From the NCBI GenBank assembly GCA_037043015.1, contig CM073322.1, forward strand, positions 31,863,864-31,927,863: a DNA stretch of 64,000 nucleotides. The letters run 5' to 3'. How positions within the stretch are numbered: position 1 is the first letter of the stretch; each line of letters opens with the position of its first letter. The notes beneath the pieces are model-generated. The model did no database searches. It was not told where the DNA came from and saw nothing but the letters and a program-made list of their open reading frames with translations. Source of the DNA: Bryum argenteum. Taxonomy: Eukaryota > Streptophyta > Bryopsida > Bryales > Bryaceae. Positions 20,016 to 29,586 of this stretch are shown here, in pieces. Made by a program: the position numbers and the translations under genes.

Positions 20016-22394
20016 TTAGTAAATTTTGAGTGTTGTAAAAACGGTTTTGTGTAATTGAAGATATTGTGATGTGTTTTGAGGAAAAGTAAAAGTAATAATA
20101 AGGAGGATGTGAGGGAGTGTGGTTTGTAGAGGGAGAGGAAGAGTGTTGAAGGGTAGAGGGAGGGTGGTGTTGTTCGTGATGGGATGGGGAGTATGTGTAT
20201 GGTGGGTATGTGCAAGAGGGATTGAGATTAAGTTGTGAGTGTGGTGGCGATGTTGGATCCGATTAGGGCGAAGTGTTGAGGGTGAGTTGTTAAAGTTAGA
20301 TCGAACGAACATTATTTCCATGGTCTTGTTGTTTGAATATGGGATTGTTTTGGAAGTATGTGGAAGGAAAGGTTGCAGTGGTGAGCTTTTGGGGCTCGTT
20401 GGTAAGCATGAAAGGTTGTGAGTGTGGTGGCAATGTTGGATTCCATTAGGGCGAAGTGCTGAGGGTGAGTTGTTAAGGTTAAATCGAACAAACATTATTT
20501 CCACGGTCTTTATTTCCACGATTTTGTTGTTTGAATATGAGATTGTTTTGGAAGTATGTGGAAGGAAAGATTGTAGTGGTGAGCTTTTGGGGCGAGTTGG
20601 TGAGCTTGAAAGGTCGTGAGTGTGGTGGCGATGTTGGATCCCGTTAGGGCAAAGTGTTGTAGGTGAGTTGTTAGAGTTAGATTGAACGAACATTATTTCC
20701 ATGGATTTGTTGTTTGAATATGGGGTTGTTTTGGAAGTATGTAGGAGAAAAGGTTGTAGTAGCGAGCTTTTATGGCGAGTTGGTGAGTATGAAAGGTCGT
20801 GAGTGTGGTGGAAATGTTGGATCTCATTAGTGTAAAGTGTTGAAGGTGAGTTTTTAGGGTTAAATTGAACGAACATTATTTCCATGGTTTTGTTGTTTGC
20901 AAATGGGATTAATTTGGAATTATGTGGGGATAGAGGTTGTAGTAGCGTGTTTTTAATGCGAATTGGTGAGTACGAAAAGATCCTAGTGTTAAGTGTAAGT
21001 GTTTTGAGGATTGTTCCTAAGTCGGTTTGGACATGGATCTTGTGTAAGGCATTTTTAGTAAGGGTCATGTGTATAGATTGAAGTAAGTCATAGAATATGT
21101 GAGGATGTTGTGTTTGATTTTTGAGATTTAGGAAGGTGTGTGAGTAATAGGGAGGGGTGTTGTGGTTATGGGTTTTAAAGTTTATAGGAAGGTTGGGTGA
21201 TGGTGTGTAATAAGGTGGGAGGTTAGAGTATGTCAAACGGACACTATATTCACGCCAACCGTTGTGTGAGAGGTTATTATGTTTTTGGGATTGGGTTTTG
21301 GAGTTTATAGTAAGGTTGGTGAATGATGTGTAATAGAGTGGGAGGTTAGAATATGTCGAACGAACACTATATTCACGACAACCTCGGTATGGGGGGTTGT
21401 TATATATTCGGGATTGGTTTAGGGGTAAATAAAAACAAATTGTGATATAATGGAGGTTTTCTGGTGATAATAGAGAGGTAGATATTTTTGGGTGGAAGGA
21501 GTATTGATTGGACCACTTGTGCTGATGGTGAGAGTAGGAGGGGAACGGGTTGGGAGTGCGATGTGATGGATCGGGAACGGGATGTGATGGATCGGGAACG
21601 TGGGTGTGTAAGGGAAGCAGTATGTTTGCAGGATTAGGTAAAAAAAATTTCTTGAGAGCATGGCCGCGAAGTTGTCGGAGCCTTTGAGTGTGCGGATTCA
21701 TCGCTGGTTCGTGGGTGTGGCTGCGTGATAGCAGTTCATGTGAGCATGCAGCGCGTTGGAAGGACGCATAGGATTCAAGAGCGCCGAAGAGGGGCAGTCG
21801 CGTGGCGGCTTCAATTTCATCGGTAAGTTTTCCTTGTTTTATGTGAGTGAAGTTTTGTGTGTTGTTGGAGGAAAGTGACGCGGAAGGATGCTGCGAAGGA
21901 GTGCATCGCTGGTTGAAGAATATTGAGGGTCGGTGAGAGGGCTTGATGACGTGCCAGAAGCTCGTGTGTGGTGCGGTGTAGGGGCTGGAGTGAGAGTGTT
22001 GCGAGGAGGTGTTTCCAGGTAGGTATTTGGTAGTGCAAGGGGGATCAGAGAATTTGAGGAAATATGGCGAGCGGCTCAATTGTATAGTAGTAAAACGATT
22101 GGAGTTTTGTGCATTGCTCGATTGGTAACAAAGGCGCGTGAGGTTGAAAGGCCATTTTGTTTGTTGTGATGCATAAGTAGGTAAAGACAAGATTGGAGAG
22201 GGAGGCATATCAAATTGAGTGGTGTGGTGGTTTTTTGTGTGTGTATAATCATGTATATTGCAAAAACAGTAATACAATAAACTTCCACAAAGTAGAATGC
22301 GTCTACTAAACACTAGCATTGTAATCCATATCAATGATAGCCCATATATGAGAGAGACGGGTGTAAGCCCATATTTGTAGTTTGTACTAATCAT
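20016..22394 (-). CDS. LINE middle frame 1 with in-frame repeats, unknown
   Basis: This open frame has 792 codons; its ATG overlaps the ORF1 stop as ATGA (22391-22394), an arrangement used for stop-restart translation in some LINEs. The N-terminus is hydrophobic (about residues 8-45), then low in charge. Two kinds of tandem repeat lie in it: about 42-residue units with G(W/C)REYSVR, and about 61-residue units with MEIMFVR and TSKTIPYSNNK. All unit lengths and the one visible 15-bp insertion are multiples of three, so the frame survives the repeats. No homologous family comes to mind. Real protein is plausible, not shown. Confidence 0.4.
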   Translation of the reverse strand: MISTNYKYGLTPVSLIYGLSLIWITMLVFSRRILLCGSLLYYCFCNIHDYTHTKNHHTTQFDMPPSPILSLPTYASQQTKWPFNLTRLCYQSSNAQNSNRFTTIQLSRSPYFLKFSDPPCTTKYLPGNTSSQHSHSSPYTAPHTSFWHVIKPSHRPSIFFNQRCTPSQHPSASLSSNNTQNFTHIKQGKLTDEIEAATRLPLFGALESYASFQRAACSHELLSRSHTHEPAMNPHTQRLRQLRGHALKKFFLPNPANILLPLHTHVPDPSHPVPDPSHRTPNPFPSYSHHQHKWSNQYSFHPKISTSLLSPENLHYITICFYLPLNQSRIYNNPPYRGCREYSVRSTYSNLPLYYTSFTNLTINSKTQSQKHNNLSHNGWREYSVRLTYSNLPPYYTPSPNLPINFKTHNHNTPPYYSHTFLNLKNQTQHPHIFYDLLQSIHMTLTKNALHKIHVQTDLGTILKTLTLNTRIFSYSPIRIKNTLLQPLSPHNSKLIPFANNKTMEIMFVQFNPKNSPSTLYTNEIQHFHHTHDLSYSPTRHKSSLLQPFLLHTSKTTPYSNNKSMEIMFVQSNSNNSPTTLCPNGIQHRHHTHDLSSSPTRPKSSPLQSFLPHTSKTISYSNNKIVEIKTVEIMFVRFNLNNSPSALRPNGIQHCHHTHNLSCLPTSPKSSPLQPFLPHTSKTIPYSNNKTMEIMFVRSNFNNSPSTLRPNRIQHRHHTHNLISIPLAHTHHTHTPHPITNNTTLPLPFNTLPLPLQTTLPHILLIITFTFPQNTSQYLQLHKTVFTTLKIY
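20239..20985 (-). repeat. 183-bp tandem repeats in the LINE
   Basis: Units start at 20239, 20422, 20620 and 20803, with a partial fifth, at periods of 183, 198 and 183 bp. The 198-bp step is 183 plus a 15-bp local duplication of a 'ttatttccac' word. Each unit holds GAACGAACATTATTTCCA on the + strand or a close variant. They lie between ORF1 and ORF2. Confidence 0.85.
21170..21410 (-). repeat. about 126-bp tandem repeat in the LINE, two units
   Basis: Two units carry the + strand word GGACACTATATTCACGCCA (about 21240) and GAACACTATATTCACGACA (about 21363), each preceded by 'gtgggaggttag'. The word is a relative of the one in the 183-bp units and is close to the reverse complement of sequence next to the LINE 3' end (11632-11656). 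Confidence 0.75.
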
Positions 22395-24394
22395 GTAGCG
22401 GGTGCGTTTGGAAATCCAGGGGGGTGGTTGGAGGGCTGTTGGAGAGGCCCAGCTAAGAGAGCGTTAGAAATTCCGCTCATGTGCTTCGAATAGTCACTCG
22501 AAGCCGTTGTTAGCAGTTGAAGCTGCTGGAGTAAATGCTGATGTTGACGCTGTTGTGTAGAGGTTGCAGCATCCACCACCGTAGTTGTGTGTTGATTTAT
22601 CTCCGAGCTGAGGGAGGAAAGACGAGTCTGCAAGCTGTCAACACCGGCCTGAATTGAGTTGTGAATCTGGGTAAGTGTCGGCCCTTGTGGAGTTTCATTT
22701 TTCAATGCTGTAAGTGCGTCATTGAGGGCAACTCGTGTTGGGCGTTGGTCCAGGGAGCGAGCGCCAGCCACCAGAGAGGTGCCATGGATGCTTCGATGGT
22801 GTGGCACAAAGTCGACTAGTTTCCCAAGGAGGGGAACAGCTTTCGCGCTGCTCCAGGTCGTATATACGGCACTATTTAAGCACCTAATGATGGCTATGCC
22901 ATCATGGCGGCCCAATGTATCCTCCTGGGCTCGGTTATATGAAATACTAACTATGTTGTTAACTCCGAAGAGTTTGAACAAAGCAGCAGAGACTTGTTCT
23001 TGAGAGTGAAGCAGGTTAAGGCCAAGAACCACAATTGATGTGCTAAGAGCATCCACCTTTGGGTGTGGGTGTAGGGCAGCATCTGATGCAGGAATTTCGG
23101 TGATGATCGCCGTGCAACCTTTCAGTGTAGGAGGCGTGTTAAGGAAGAACTGCTTGCTAACAAAGCCAGTGACAGTTATCTCGGCTGTTGTGGTGTGCAG
23201 GAGCTTTTTCGATACTCCAACGACTTCAGCAAATCCCGAGTTGAGGTAGCACAAGTGAATCAGGTCCGCGAGGAGTTGCCTCAAATTATATTTGGAGAGG
23301 GACGTGCCTGAAATGTGAAGACGGCGATTATTAGCAGAAGATAGAAACTCAAACCCTTTCTCAACCTTCCCCACAACGAATTCGTTGGTCTGGAGCTTCA
23401 AGGTGAAGATGCGGTGGCCGCGGAGTAAGGCGATGCCGTCGGTTTTTGGGTTCAGCAGATCCGCACGTAGGAATCCAAGCCAGCCACGCGTCTTTGGGTT
23501 GACTATAGCACTGACAGGTTCTCGGTACCTGTTCGCTAATGGAATCTTCATAATTTCGAATCTCGCTAGAGCTGCTTCTTGGACTTCCTGTTTTGTTAGG
23601 CGGTGAAAATCTGTATCAAATCTAATAATAATCTGATAGGTTTTAGAGAGTCCAGTAGTATGAGCAATGTCCGTGTCTAAGGGAATTTGTGTGAGATGCA
23701 AATATTGGCCAGGGTGACCATCTGGACGGGAGGTGGGATACACTTTCTGAGGCACATGCGGAAAGGCATGTCGACATGAGTGGAACTCAAGTATTTCTGT
23801 ATCCGGCATCACCCCGTCCACTACGGCTTCCGGAGGTAAGTCACTACATTTAGGCAGGCCTAACTGAGTATTGATGTGTTCATGCACGCTAAATGATAGC
23901 CACAAATGAGGGATGCAATCAGTATTTGAGAGAGGAGTGGTTTGGGAGCTACTGCCTGAAGGAATTGTGGATGGTGGTGCAGGAGCTATGAAGTCGGTGG
24001 GAGGCAGATGTCGGGGCGGTCCTGATGGGGTAGATACTTGGAGTGCGGCGACAGCGCTGACCGGAGTGCTATGAAACTCATTGGAGGAAGAATCTCGTGA
24101 AGATGACACAGTTTGAATGTGAGGTGGTGAGGCCGAAGTGTCAGAGGAGTCGTCATCTTGTTGCAAGCGACGATGCGGCCGGGGGCGCTTGTTCAGAGAC
24201 TCTGGGAGGGATGGAAGAGCAGAGAGCGGTAGTTGTTTCTGGGGGCGGCCTTCAGAAGTCGATACAACAACAGGGCCATTGACAGGTGCACTCGGAGGCT
24301 TGATGACAAGTTTACGTTTGTTGGTGGCAGTGGATGCAGTCCGGGGAGCCGACTTTGAAGATCCTGCGGATTTGGACTTGGACTTCGACGACAT
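22391..24394 (-). CDS. LINE ORF1, RNA-binding-like protein
   Basis: It encodes 667 residues from the ATG at 24394 (MSSKSKSKSAG). The frame is open for 196 further codons upstream, but this Met begins the basic, Ser-rich start typical of ORF1 proteins and has a reasonable context. An NLS-like basic patch (TNKRKLVIK; NKRPRPHRR) comes first, then a Ser/Pro-rich region. A conserved-looking core follows (NRYREPVSAIVNPKTRGWLGF). An RRM-like segment starts at VVLGLNLLHSQEQVSAALF and reaches DGIAIIRCLNSAVYTTW. The C-terminus is a probable coiled coil (IQAGVDSLQTRLSSLSSEI) with Gln-rich runs. The frame is unbroken. It would coat the LINE RNA in the RNP. Confidence 0.75.
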   Translation of the reverse strand: MSSKSKSKSAGSSKSAPRTASTATNKRKLVIKPPSAPVNGPVVVSTSEGRPQKQLPLSALPSLPESLNKRPRPHRRLQQDDDSSDTSASPPHIQTVSSSRDSSSNEFHSTPVSAVAALQVSTPSGPPRHLPPTDFIAPAPPSTIPSGSSSQTTPLSNTDCIPHLWLSFSVHEHINTQLGLPKCSDLPPEAVVDGVMPDTEILEFHSCRHAFPHVPQKVYPTSRPDGHPGQYLHLTQIPLDTDIAHTTGLSKTYQIIIRFDTDFHRLTKQEVQEAALARFEIMKIPLANRYREPVSAIVNPKTRGWLGFLRADLLNPKTDGIALLRGHRIFTLKLQTNEFVVGKVEKGFEFLSSANNRRLHISGTSLSKYNLRQLLADLIHLCYLNSGFAEVVGVSKKLLHTTTAEITVTGFVSKQFFLNTPPTLKGCTAIITEIPASDAALHPHPKVDALSTSIVVLGLNLLHSQEQVSAALFKLFGVNNIVSISYNRAQEDTLGRHDGIAIIRCLNSAVYTTWSSAKAVPLLGKLVDFVPHHRSIHGTSLVAGARSLDQRPTRVALNDALTALKNETPQGPTLTQIHNSIQAGVDSLQTRLSSLSSEINQHTTTVVDAATSTQQRQHQHLLQQLQLLTTASSDYSKHMSGISNALLAGPLQQPSNHPPGFPNAPAT

Positions 24395-25538
24395 GGTGAG
24401 CAAAACAAAAGAGCAATGTGTTGTAAATAGATGTGATGAGAAAGGTTTGGTGTTCAGGTTATGTAGGTTACCGCGTGGTTTGAAGCGGTGGAAAGGATTG
24501 CGTTGGTGTGGAGGAGCGTGAATCTTTTGTTGGAGCGGTGGAGAGAGATATGTGGCGGCAAGATATAAAATAACTGGGTGACTGGAGCCATAGCAGACGG
24601 GAATATCGGCTACTAGTGGTGCTAGTGGTGAGTGGGTGGGACAGCGTAGAGTGGAGAGGAAAATTCGGGTGGTGGGTTCAGCGTGTTGAAGGGGCTTGAG
24701 AAGGTGGGGCGAGAAAGATTGAGGGATGTGTGGTGAGGAAAGGAGAAGTTTTTGAAGATTGTGTGTATGGGGTGTTACGGCGTGGGCATTTGCAGGGAGC
24801 TTGTTGTTGTGAAGTGAAGGGAGGATGCGGCAATATCGTGAAAAGACAAATGTGACGTGGGAGCAGAGTAGTAGAGAGTTGGTGGGGAGTGCGAGAACAA
24901 TAAATATTGTGGGAAGGTGTAGTAGGTAATCAGATTGGATAGGGATGTAGGTAAAGGTTTTATGTGTTGATGAGGTGCGCATTACGTGAGTGGTGTGTAG
25001 TCTCGAGAGTTTACAAGAATTGGTGAAATAAAGAGAAGTTTCATTCTGTAACTTGTGTTGTTTGTGGGAAGTGGTTTGATTCTATGAGGATTGTGTGAAA
25101 GTTGTGTGTGGGATGCAGGGATGTTGTGTGAAATAATTTTGGGGGAGGGGACCATGCCACGGTGCGGTGTTTGTGAAGATAGTATAAGAATGTGTTTGAA
25201 AGCAAAATTGGGAGAGGTGTATGAAGGGTAAAAACTTATGTGTTGTGAGATATGTGTGATGTAGTGTGAGGAGATGGTGCGGTTGCGGTAAGGGAGTTGA
25301 AGCGGTCTGCGATAGAAGTGTGCGGAGTGTTGTGAAGAGTGAAAGCAATAATATCCACAGAAAACAACAACAGAGCATAACCTGGCTAACCAAAAACACC
25401 ATCACCACAGTCCAACCACCGAGCCACACTCCCGCCTCAACTCCCGCGCTCACTCCTCTCCCGGCAGTAGATAGAGTCAAGCTCGGCACTAAAACCTCCT
25501 CACTACCGGCAAGAGCCACGGTTACATCCCAAACTCTC

Positions 25539-25551
25539 CTGTTTCATGGCA
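25539..25551. repeat. LINE target-site duplication, right copy
   Basis: An exact repeat of the 13 bases at 11582-11594, marking the LINE 5' end. Confidence 0.85.
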
Positions 25552-27176
25552 CAACCTCTGCCTGGAGAATCAACTGCAACCGTAACATCTGTGCACTGAT
25601 ATAATCTGTGAGTGTATTTTAGTATTTCCTTCTTCCCAAAATAAGTAACATCATTGAATTGATTTGTGATTTAAGCTTCGAATGTTGTCGTGAAGCAAGT
25701 GTTTGCTCTCAACATCATGGAATACTTATTTAGATTTTGGTTTATTAGTGATGTTCATTGTAGTGACATAAGGTATAAACCTATAGGGTTCATTATTTTA
25801 TTCAAATTGAAAATGTTGGTAAAGCATTTTTAAGATCCTCAACTCTCGTACTTAAATAGATGAAATTACGCCTTGAACATCATTATTATTTGCACGCAAG
25901 AAAAGAAATCTTTTAAGTAATTGAGAATCTTATCACCGATTTTAGTAACTTTCTTGAATTTTGAAATATAGACAGGTTGAAGTTGTCCTTACTACTTATT
26001 ATGGTCAAGTTATTGTAAAGGCACCCTCAACACAAGGTGAGAAGCCTCTTGTGAATGAAACGACGGCATGATTCAAGCAGAGAACGAGGAACCGTACAAC
26101 TCAGTGATTATAAAATAGAGCTCGATGTCACTTTGGGGGCGTGTTATGGAGCAAGTAGCATCTAAAGTAATTATAGTAGTATGCCCTCCGCAGCATTGTG
26201 GCACCCAAACAATTTATTAGACATTTGTAATTCCTATTTTTTTCCTTAGCCCAAACCTTGTCACAAACACAAATGATGGAGTTTCTTCTAACATAACTTG
26301 AACATATCACACTTATTTGTACTAGAGACATATCAAGACTAAAATGAGGACTTTTTATCTACCGTGAGTTTGTATTCCCAAATTGCATAATTGTGAGAAT
26401 CCTTGGTTAGTGTACGTGAAAAAAAAAAAAAAAAAAATAAAAAATAAACAAATAAATAAATAAAATTAAAGCCACATCTAACATAAATTTAAGGTTTGCC
26501 TCAATAAACTCCAAAGCAGGCATCCATACTTTATAATGCACACACATCAAGTAACATGATCTGCCAATGCTGTTCAAGTGTTAAATTATGACTGCATGAG
26601 ACATGGCTAAGGGGAATAATCGTTGAATTGCCAACATTCTTGTCCAATTTTCAAGTAATTCCATCAAATCAACTGCATTTTACTTATCTTGAGAGTTGAC
26701 TAAGTCTGTCCTTGTTTTCTCATTATCAAGAAAAAGGTACAAAAGTGTACCATTTGAGAATCTCCACCCATTCTGCCAAAATAATGTCATATGCTGAACT
26801 TAAACATTCACATATTAGAGAAAGGAAGAGGGTTTGCATTGTTTCATTCATCTATGTCATTTGTGATCAATCAAATAGGTATTGGAATAGTCTCTAGCAT
26901 TTTTAACCATCTCCCTTATTTTTTACCAAAGCCCTCATGTTTTGGGCACCTTAGGGTAGAAGAGACTTCAATTGTGGGCCTTATTCTATATGTATAAGTT
27001 TTTTAGTTAGAAAATCTTACATTGTATTATTGCATAATACAATTGAGAAGCATGTTGACACATGATATGTGTCCTGTTGTAAAGTTGTATAGTAATTCAA
27101 TTGTGAGACTAAGGCCCTCTGTACACTAGAGATGAGAATCTATGGAAATAAAAATTCAACTGATAGAAGAGCTTAA
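25552..27176. other. intergenic, nothing supportable
   Basis: AT-rich DNA with an A-rich simple run at 26420-26465. Short open frames (26128-26331 and 26712-26997) have no recognisable domain or splice context. Confidence 0.5.
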
Positions 27177-27972
27177 ATAATCCTTAAATGCCCACGGAGT
27201 CTGAAACAAGAAGCCCGAAATTGGATCACAACATCTTTTGGACTTGGGCATCATGAATAGTGCACTTTTTGAACTTGGGCATCAAATGATGAGCTTGCAA
27301 CCTCCTACAAGGTTGTGTACAACCCCAAACTATCTATCACAATCCTTTCAAAGCACAAAATCATTCATACACATTGTGATTTGAATTGTAAATGCTCACT
27401 TTTTGAATGCATCATAAGAAGGTGACCAGTTTGACATCAAAATACAAGTGAAAAGTTGAGTGAAGATTCCGTTGGAATCAAACTCTGAAAGCCAGAGAGA
27501 AGATTGTGTTCAAATCAGGGCGTGGAATCAAGCCCTGAAAGCGATAGAGAAGATTCCGTTGGAATCAAGCCCTGAAAGCGACAAAGAAGATTCAGTTGGA
27601 ATCAAGCCCTGAAAGCGATATAGAAGATTCAGTTGGAAACAAGCCCTGAAAGCGACAAAGAAGACTTAGTTTGAATCAAGCCCTGAAAGCCACAGAGAAG
27701 ATTCTATTCGAATCAAGCCCTGAAAGTGATAGAGGAATTTCAATTGGAAACAAGCCCTGAAAGCGACAGAGAAGACTTAGTTTGAATCAAGCCCTCAAAG
27801 CCACAGAGAAGATTCTATTCGAATCAAGCCCTGAAAGCGATAGAGAAATTTCAGTTGGGAACAAGCGTTGAAAGCTACAGAGAAGATTCTGTCAGAATCA
27901 AGCCATGAGAGCTACGGAGTAGATTCTCTTGGAATCAAGCCCCTCGCGCTTACTTGGGCGTTTAAGGATTAA
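27177..27972 (+). mobile_element. TTAA-family C element, expanded by an internal array
   Basis: Left end ATAATCCTTAAATGCCC and right end GGGCGTTTAAGGATTAA match the elements at 48476 and 51674 (about 370-400 bp). The shared interior includes 'ggatcacaacatcttttggacttgggc' and 'aggaggttgcaagctcat' (either strand). It is about twice their size because one short segment has been amplified into a tandem array (27466-27950). No coding capacity. Confidence 0.75.
27466..27950 (+). repeat. 37-bp tandem array inside a MITE
   Basis: About 13 units, mostly exactly 37 bp, each with 'AATCAAGCCCTGAAAGC'. Three successive variants (starting agacttag, agattcta, aatttca) recur as a set, a 111-bp higher-order repeat. 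In the related elements the same segment is present once, so the array grew in place. Confidence 0.9.
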
Positions 27973-28249
27973 ATTTCGATTCGATTCTATATTGAATTTC
28001 CTATTAATTGATTTTTTTTTGTTGTATGGCATCTCAACTCTAGTTTAAACTTCAAAGAGGGCATAAGAAAGCAAATTGTAATTCTATCGGATTAAATGGG
28101 ATAAGTGTGAATAGGGACAAGGTCACAATTGCAATAGTTCTAAATCTGAGCCGCCGGCCATTTTAAGGTTAAACGCAAAGGCAAATAATAAATCCATGGT
28201 CAAATGAAGCCGGGTCAACCCCACGGGCAAATGGGAACATTATCGCCCA

Positions 28250-29586
28250 TCATTGGCAGCACCCCCAGCCGTCTTTTCGTCGAACGAAGCCGCAACGTCG
28301 TCGAAAACGGGACGACGTCCGTCGAGGCCGGTGGACGGCAGTGTTGCCTGGTCTCATTATGCTCTCGCTCTCCCCAAGAGCGGTGAATGCACTAATGGCG
28401 CCCTCTCTTCGTCTTCGATCGTGAAATTGTAGCTTCTGCTCGCCGGATTCGCGTTTTTGAGCTTGAAAGGAATCCGATGAGCCGCAGAACGAGCTCATTG
28501 TAGCGCGCATTGATCAATTATTGAGCAAGAACGGGCGTTGGAGTGGGCCACAATCGAGGTGCGTTCAGATCAGTGTCTGTCCTTCTTACTACTAGTGTAG
28601 CTGATTCTGTTTTCAAGATTAGTTTGAGAATCTCTACAAATGCTGTGATGGTTAGCCATGGCAATTCTCTTAAATGCGGCAAAATGATCCATCCAGGGCG
28701 ACGATGTCGTGCATCTTACGATTGGCCAGACACCTTTCGATGTCTTTGGTATGAGTCTATGTGCGAGGCTGCGTAATTTCGATACGGATTCATTGAGTCG
28801 TTGCTATTGAGTAATTTCGAGAAATTTTGACTGCTCAAGTGCTAGCAAGTGGCAGTTCTTATAGTTAGAACTTTCCTTATTCCGGCTTTTCGAATCGCTC
28901 GATGAATGCGATGTTTCTGGTTTTTGTTTCTTGAGGTTTGATCAAGCGATGGATTTTCGCGATGGATTTTGAGTAGTTTGAAGTATATAATGTCGTTGAT
29001 TTGACCTGTTTTGGAGTTATACAGTGAGCTGTCTGTTGTAGAACCGAATCCGGTGGAATCGAGTCTTTTTGTACATGAGAATAGCGAGTTCTTTATAGTC
29101 TTTCAGTTGAATTTTGAGGTTCTTCACCTAAATGTGTGTTGATCATCTTGAATATAACTCAATTTGACTCCAAAGCCGAGAAATTTGATAGATTTGTACT
29201 TTGTCATCGGCGCAAGCACAGGATCTTAAGAGTCTATGTGACTATATGTGATTCTATCTTATGTTATTACATGTGATTCTAATCTCACATGTCGGTATAA
29301 TTCGGTCATTTTTTTATACCATTCTGTGCTTAGTGATTTCGCAACTTTCTATGTTCCAATCTGCACTTATCCAGTCTCGCTCGTAGTTAAAATTGCGCAA
29401 TTTCCACTGACCACTCATGCAAGGTTTATATAACGTGAAATAGCATCACAAGCTCGAAAGAATCTTGATAAAAGTTGCGTGCTTCTTGTTCGTCTCTTGA
29501 TTGACTGCAGGTTTTTGTTGCTTGAGCATTTACTTTCATTCTGAAGACGTATTCGAACAGGGGGATCACTATACCGTACCTGAAAG
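28250..29586 (+). promoter_or_regulatory. promoter and leader of the tetraspanin gene
   Basis: GC and CpG content rises at 28250-28520 compared with the flanks, fitting a promoter or first untranslated exon. A 'gag|gtgcgttc' donor near 28559 and a 'gactgcag|gttttt' acceptor near 29510 would remove a 5' UTR intron just before the start at 29587. The exact transcription start is not visible. Confidence 0.4.

Larger units (their letters stand above)
11595..25538 (-). mobile_element. full-length but dead LINE, 13.9 kb
   Basis: A non-LTR retrotransposon in reverse orientation, bounded by identical 13-bp duplications. In transcript order it has a 5' region (25538-24395), ORF1 (RRM-like and coiled coil), a 792-codon frame and a 224-codon frame of unknown role, ORF2 (2A peptide, APE endonuclease, RT, unassigned segment, RNase H, CCHC, PD-(D/E)XK-like), a 500-bp 3' UTR, a terminal hairpin and a (GATA)3 tail. 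Its coding strand is strongly G-poor, so the + strand reads G/T-rich. Known LINEs are usually 4-8 kb; this one is about twice that. The presence of both APE-type and restriction-like endonuclease features recalls Dualen/RandI of Chlamydomonas, but clade placement is inference. ORF2 has at least four interruptions, so this copy cannot move by itself. Matching duplications and long open frames suggest a moderately young insertion. Confidence 0.9.

Noticed and set aside
12281-24521. Many + strand open frames across the LINE (for example 12281-12625, 18152-18523, 24138-24521)
   Set aside because: They are antisense shadows of the G-poor LINE coding strand and show no family motifs.
27466-27950. 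CRISPR-like regular repeats
   Set aside because: Units are head-to-tail without unique spacers, and the context is a eukaryotic MITE.
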